A model generated the notes under the pieces. That model was not told the DNA's origin. It was given only the letters and a program-made list of their open reading frames with translations, and made no database searches. Below are positions 14,106 through 17,178 of a stretch of DNA of 17,178 bases, one piece after another. How positions within the stretch are numbered: the stretch's first letter is position 1; the number at the start of each line of letters is the position of its first letter. Location of the stretch: NCBI GenBank assembly GCA_947625565.1, contig CANQOU010000015.1, positions 1 through 17,178 on the forward strand. The letters run 5' to 3'. Made by a program: the position numbers and the translations under genes. The stretch comes from an uncultured Clostridia bacterium. GTDB lineage: Bacteria; Bacillota; Clostridia; TANB77; CAG-508.

Positions 14106-15464
14106 ATGGGATTATTTAATAAAGAAAATAATGGAGGATTTATGGATGAAATAAGATGTGATGAACCATCATATCTTATATGGAAATGGCATCCAAAAGG
14201 AGCACAAGGAGGAGATAATACAAGAGAAAATTCAATTCGTTGGGGTTCTTCATTAAGAGTTAAAGATGGAGAGGTTGCTGTTTTTGTATATAAACAAAAG
14301 GACCGAACAATGCAAGATTTCATTGTGGGACCTTTTGATCAAACAATAAAAACAGCTAACTTTCCTATATTAGCAAGTATTATAGGATTAGCTTATGATG
14401 GAGGAACACCATTTCAAGCAGAGATTTATTTTATAAATCTTGCACAAATAATTCAAACAAAATTTGCAGTACCATTTTTCGATGTATATGATCCTAGATT
14501 TGAAGATTTTGGAGTTCCTGTTGCAGTAAGAGGGTCAATCAATTTTAAAATAACAGATTATAAAGAATTTATAAAATTACATAGATTAAATACATTTAAT
14601 CTTGAAGAATTTCAAGCACAGGTTCGTGATGCAGTAACTAGATATGTAAAAGATATAATTACTAATATTCCTGCTAGTAATAATATTCCGTTAGTTCAAA
14701 TTGAAACTAAAACTGCTCAAATAAATGATGAGATTGAACTATATGTAAAAGATAGATTTAGAGAAAATTTTGGGGTTGATGTTTCAGGAGTTGACTTGTC
14801 AGCAATAGAATTAGATAAATCTAGTGAAGGATATAAAGAATTAATGAGTGTTACTAAAGATGTAGCAGGTGCTATTAAGAAAGCAGAAGTAGAGGCAAAA
14901 TTAAAAGACATTGAAGGTAACCAAAGAATCGAAATGGAAAATAAAGAAGAAACTCTTAGAATACAAAGAGAAGAAGGACAATATGCAATGCATAAAAAGA
15001 CACAATCTGATAATATGGGTGCATTCCAAGTTGAAAAACAAGCTGAAGTTGGAGTTGCAGGTGCAGAAGCATTAGGAAAAATGGGAGAAAATGGTGCAGG
15101 AAATGTTAATTTGTCAGGTGGTAGTGGAGATGGATTTAATATGGCAGCAATGATGGCAAGTATGGCAGTTGGTGGTGCTGTTGGTCAAAATATAGCAGGT
15201 TCAATGAATAATATGATGTCTGGAATAAATAATCCAACACAAACAGAAAAGCCACCAGCTATTCCAACAGAAGAATACTATTTAGCAGTTGATGGAAAGC
15301 CAACAGGTCCATATAGTATAGAAAAATTAAAGGAAATGATTATATTAGGACAATTAACACCTTCAAGTTTACTTTGGAAAACAGGAATGAAAGAATGGGT
15401 AAAAGCAGATACAATAGAAAAATTAAAAGATTCATTTATGCCACCTATTCCACCAAATAACTAA
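14106..15464 (+). CDS. SPFH-domain protein with C-terminal GYF_2 domain (YdjI-like)
   Basis: The 452-residue product begins at ATG 14106, nine bases after AAAGGA; the in-frame TTG at 14097 directly abuts that site and is rejected. Residues about 15-300 match the YdjI-type SPFH/band 7 family, including YLIWKWHP, LRVKDGEVAVFV, FAVPFFDVYDPRFEDFGVPVAVRG and a coiled-coil region (about 255-315, KKAEVEAKLKDIEG onward). A Gly/Met/Ala-rich stretch (about 335-375) leads to a GYF_2 domain (389-441, EEYYLAVDGKPTGPYS and WKTGMKEWVKA). SPFH proteins form oligomers on membranes and organise domains; GYF_2 is thought to bind partner proteins. It is translated after the zinc-ribbon protein (36 bases apart), and a strong terminator follows. 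Confidence 0.92.
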   Translation: MGLFNKENNGGFMDEIRCDEPSYLIWKWHPKGAQGGDNTRENSIRWGSSLRVKDGEVAVFVYKQKDRTMQDFIVGPFDQTIKTANFPILASIIGLAYDGGTPFQAEIYFINLAQIIQTKFAVPFFDVYDPRFEDFGVPVAVRGSINFKITDYKEFIKLHRLNTFNLEEFQAQVRDAVTRYVKDIITNIPASNNIPLVQIETKTAQINDEIELYVKDRFRENFGVDVSGVDLSAIELDKSSEGYKELMSVTKDVAGAIKKAEVEAKLKDIEGNQRIEMENKEETLRIQREEGQYAMHKKTQSDNMGAFQVEKQAEVGVAGAEALGKMGENGAGNVNLSGGSGDGFNMAAMMASMAVGGAVGQNIAGSMNNMMSGINNPTQTEKPPAIPTEEYYLAVDGKPTGPYSIEKLKEMIILGQLTPSSLLWKTGMKEWVKADTIEKLKDSFMPPIPPNN

Positions 15465-15483
15465 TATCAAAGAATAAATAAGA

Positions 15484-15517
15484 AAAGAGAAGTTGAGAGA
15501 AATCAACTTCTCTTTTT
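15484..15517 (+). terminator. Intrinsic terminator of the HTH/SPFH unit
   Basis: A perfect 13-bp stem, AAAGAGAAGTTGA (15484-15496) with TCAACTTCTCTTT (15503-15515), a six-base loop and a T-tail to 15517. Confidence 0.9.
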
Positions 15518-15535
15518 GTGGGAAAGGAGTTATAT

Positions 15536-15734
15536 ATGGCAGATATAAAAATATAAGTAAAACCTCAAGTAACTATAAAAAATATTGATAAAAGTATAGT
15601 TGGTGTAAGAAGATATACAGGTTCATTATAATGGTAATATAAAGATAATATTTAAATATCAGGATGAATTTATTGAAACAATTGACTTTATAAAAAGAGA
15701 AAAATATGATATAATGTTAAAGAATGTTGTATAA
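15536..15734 (+). pseudogene. Decayed small gene of unknown function
   Basis: An AAAGGAG (15523-15529) leads to ATG 15536, but the frame ends after MADIKI. The same frame continues as VKPQVTIKNIDKSIVGVRRY and stops again near 15622. A +1 frame then reads YNGNIKIIFKYQDEF and onward to TAA at 15732-15734. Retained ribosome binding site and coding-like composition in both parts suggest a former protein of about 65 residues with one stop and one frame change. Unlike the three CGG sites, no CGG is present, so this looks like genuine decay. The promoter of the next unit lies in its 3' part. Confidence 0.5.
15682..15710 (+). promoter_or_regulatory. Sigma-A promoter of the rbgA-mrnC unit
   Basis: TTGACT (15682-15687), a 17-base spacer and TATGAT (15705-15710), with transcription expected near 15717. 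That is about 40 bases ahead of the TTG start at 15757, which follows AAAAGGAG (15741-15748). Confidence 0.7.
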
Positions 15735-15756
15735 ATTATTAAAAGGAGTGAATCAA

Positions 15757-16666
15757 TTGGCTAATAAAAAAGATATAAATGAGTCAGATAAGGAGTTTAG
15801 AAAAGTCGTACTATCATGGTATCCGCGGGCATATGTTAAAAGCTAAAAAACAAATAATAGAAGACTTAAAATTAGTCGATATTGTAATAGAATTGATAGA
15901 TGCAAGAATACCAATATCTAGTAGAAATCCAGATATACAAGAAATAACTAAAAATAAAAAGAAAATTATTGTATTAAATAAATGTGATTTATCAAATGAA
16001 ACAGAAAATCAAAAATGGATTTCATTTTTTGAATCCAAAGGAGAAATAGCAATTTTAACAGATGCAAATTCAGGATATGGAATACCAACATTAATGAAAC
16101 AAATAGAAAATGTAATGCAAGAGCAACAATTAAAAATGGAGCAAAAAGGAAGAAGCGGAAGAAAAGTTAAAGCAATGATTTTAGGTATACCTAATGTGGG
16201 AAAATCATCTTTAATAAATCGTATTAGTAAAAAGACTTCGACAAATGTAGGAAATAAGCCTGGAGTAACGAGACAAAAACAATGGATACGTATAAATGAA
16301 AAAGTAGAATTATTGGATACACCAGGAGTTTTATGGCCTAAATTTGAGAGTGAAGAAGTGGCAATGCATTTATCATTTACAGGAACGATAAAAGAAGAAA
16401 TTCTAGATAAAGTAGAAGTAGCATATCAATTAACAAAATTTTTACTAGAAAATTATAAAGAAAACATATATAACCGTTATAAACTAGACCAGAGTTTTAT
16501 CGAAAATGACTTAGAAAGAGATCCTTACCAAGTTATGCTAGAAATAGGAAGAAAAAGAGGTTGCATAATAAATGGTGGAAATATTGACGAAGAAAAAGTA
16601 TCAAGACTAATATTAGACGAATTCAAAAATGGAAAATTAGGACGTATAACTATAGAAAAGAGGTAA
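15757..16666 (+). CDS. rbgA: Ribosome biogenesis GTPase RbgA (YlqF), with +1 frameshift at CGG
   Basis: Read as join(15757-15825, 15827-16666), this gives 302 residues of the circularly permuted GTPase that helps late 50S subunit assembly and uL16 incorporation. The motif order is G4 NKCD (74-77), G1 GIPNVGKSS (143-151), G2 Thr near 171 (PGVTRQKQW) and G3 DTPG (187-190), then the C-terminal helical domain. The family's N-terminal signature appears as WYPGHMLKAKKQ, but only by skipping C15826: the written frame reads TGG TAT CCG CGG GCA and stops at 15846 after 29 residues. The alternative ATG at 15779 is in the second frame, has no ribosome binding site and gives HGIRGHM, lacking WYP. The TTG start at 15757 has a strong AAAAGGAG. 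The N terminus is about 18 residues longer than usual. RbgA is essential or nearly so in Bacillus, so real inactivation is unlikely. Confidence 0.9.
15826..15828 (+). other. +1 frameshift site 3: CGG codon in rbgA
   Basis: The frame is TAT CCG CGG GCA; the family signature resumes as TAT CCG (C) GGG CAT ATG, that is Y-P-G-H-M. The P-site codon is CCG (Pro) and the first shifted codon is GGG (Gly). The zero-frame stop is at 15844-15846. This is the clearest of the three sites because the conserved motif fixes the shift to the exact base. Confidence 0.88.
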
Positions 16667-16670
16667 CAAT

Positions 16671-17084
16671 TTGGAAAAATTTATTGATATAAAACGAAGT
16701 AAGGAAGAAGTAAATTTATTATCTCCATTAATATGGGCATATATTGGAGATAGTGTTTATGAACTATATATCAGAACAAAATTAGTAAATGAAACAAAAC
16801 AAAAACCACATGCATTACATATGGCATCAATAAAATATGTGAAAGCAAAGGCACAAGCAGAAATTTTACAAAAAATAGAAAATATGTTATCAGAAGAAGA
16901 AAAAGATATTGTAAGACGTGGAAGAAATGCAGAAAATCATCATTTACCTAAAAATGCAAATATACAAGAATATATGTACGCTACTGCATTTGAAGCATTA
17001 ATCGGGTATTTATATTTGACACAACAAGATGCAAGACTAAAAGAAATTTTAGAAAGTAGTGTTGACGAAAACGAAAAAAAATGA
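16671..17084 (+). CDS. mrnC: Mini-ribonuclease 3 (Mini-III)
   Basis: The 137-residue product is a complete Mini-III, an RNase III catalytic domain without the double-stranded RNA-binding domain, which matures 23S rRNA ends in Bacillus. The signature SPLIWAYIGDSVYELYIR carries the likely metal-binding Asp27 and Glu31, and AFEALIGYLYL holds a second acidic residue, Glu108. The start is TTG at 16671, with AAAGAGG (16657-16663) seven bases upstream, only four bases after the rbgA stop, so the genes are co-transcribed. Pairing a 50S assembly GTPase with a 23S maturation enzyme makes functional sense. One Arg codon is CGA and one CGT; there is no CGG. Confidence 0.96.
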   Translation: MEKFIDIKRSKEEVNLLSPLIWAYIGDSVYELYIRTKLVNETKQKPHALHMASIKYVKAKAQAEILQKIENMLSEEEKDIVRRGRNAENHHLPKNANIQEYMYATAFEALIGYLYLTQQDARLKEILESSVDENEKK

Positions 17085-17090
17085 TATAAA
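17062..17090 (+). promoter_or_regulatory. Sigma-A promoter of tRNA-Glu
   Basis: TTGACG (17062-17067), 17 bases, TATAAA (17085-17090). The expected start near 17097 lies about 10 bases before the mature tRNA end. It overlaps the last codons of mrnC. Confidence 0.7.
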
Positions 17091-17106
17091 TATAGGGTAT
17101 TAAAAA

Positions 17107-17178
17107 GGCCCCTTGGTCAAGCGGTTAAGACGCCACCCTCTCAAGGTGGAATCATGGGTTCGATTCCCGTAGGGGTCA
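17107..17178 (+). tRNA. tRNA-Glu (CTC)
   Basis: A 72-base cloverleaf complete to the discriminator base A, which is the last base of the window; whether CCA is encoded cannot be seen. The acceptor stem is GGCCCCT/AGGGGTC, the anticodon stem CCACC/GGTGG encloses loop CTCTCAA with anticodon CTC, and the T-arm is GGGTTCGATTCCC. CTC reads only GAG, so a tRNA-Glu(TTC) must lie elsewhere. A dedicated CTC isoacceptor in such an AT-rich genome is mildly notable. Confidence 0.93.

Noticed and set aside
5427..15828. CGG simply reassigned to another amino acid or to stop
   Set aside because: In all three cases the following homology or long ORF is in the +1 frame, which reassignment in frame 0 cannot give.
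5427..15828. Homopolymer sequencing errors as the cause of the three frame changes
   Set aside because: The local sequences (TCTCGGA, ATGCGGA, CCGCGGG) contain no long homopolymer, and random indels would not choose the only CGG codons. Not fully excluded without reads.
15779..15840. Start of RbgA at ATG 15779 in the downstream frame
   Set aside because: It has no ribosome binding site and replaces the conserved WYP with HGI before GHM, whereas the TTG at 15757 with AAAAGGAG leads straight into WYP in the other frame.

Overview
The window is a roughly 70% AT stretch of a Gram-positive, Bacillota-type chromosome, most likely an uncultured anaerobic Clostridia lineage. The evidence is the gene set (dprA, ireB-ruvX-DUF1292, rbgA-mrnC, a G5/SH3 cell-wall hydrolase), strong AAGGAGG ribosome binding sites, sigma-A promoters with 17-base spacers, CCA-encoding tRNA genes, and a small Cys/Gly-rich protein behind a sigma-K-like (sporulation) promoter. 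TAA, TAG and TGA all end genes, so the stop codons look standard.

Layout. 1-279: intergenic, with inverted repeats and the ribosome binding site of a gene leaving to the left. 280-1152: dprA. 1172-1422 (minus): tRNA-Val, tRNA-Asp and tRNA-Phe behind one promoter. 1593-1709: 38-residue Cys/Gly-rich protein. 1754-4305 (minus): two-gene unit of an exported protein of unknown function and a long-chain acyl-CoA synthetase. 4437-5637: membrane-anchored G5-SH3-glucosaminidase. 5729-9528: unit of a small membrane protein, a TadZ/CpaE-like protein and a GAF plus degenerate GGDEF protein. 9542-10642: ireB, ruvX and a DUF1292 gene, followed by a terminator or attenuator and a membrane protein. 11219-11735: small ORFs and a terminator. 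11735-15464: envelope module of an HTH regulator, a zinc-ribbon/FxLYD membrane protein and an SPFH-GYF protein. 15536-15734: a decayed gene. 15757-17178: rbgA, mrnC and tRNA-Glu(CTC).

The most striking observation is translational. Three genes (glucosaminidase, TadZ-like, rbgA) are each interrupted by a +1 frame change, and in all three the change lies exactly at an in-frame CGG codon. Dropping the C restores the family sequence with Gly (GGA, GGA, GGG) as the next residue; the rbgA case falls inside the family signature WYPGHM. I scanned every other gene by eye (about 5,000 codons) and found no other in-frame CGG. CGT is used often, CGA at least five times and CGC once, and CGG across codon boundaries is common (at least ten cases). 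This suggests that CGG is not decoded as Arg here and instead prompts a one-base skip: an unassigned or 'hungry' codon, or a CGGR quadruplet read by tRNA-Gly. Assembly error is the main alternative, but none of the sites is in a homopolymer and rbgA is usually needed for 50S assembly.

The other themes are envelope-related: a cell-wall hydrolase, a possible pseudo-ATPase/pseudo-cyclase pair, and an SPFH module resembling the Bacillus YdjGHI group.
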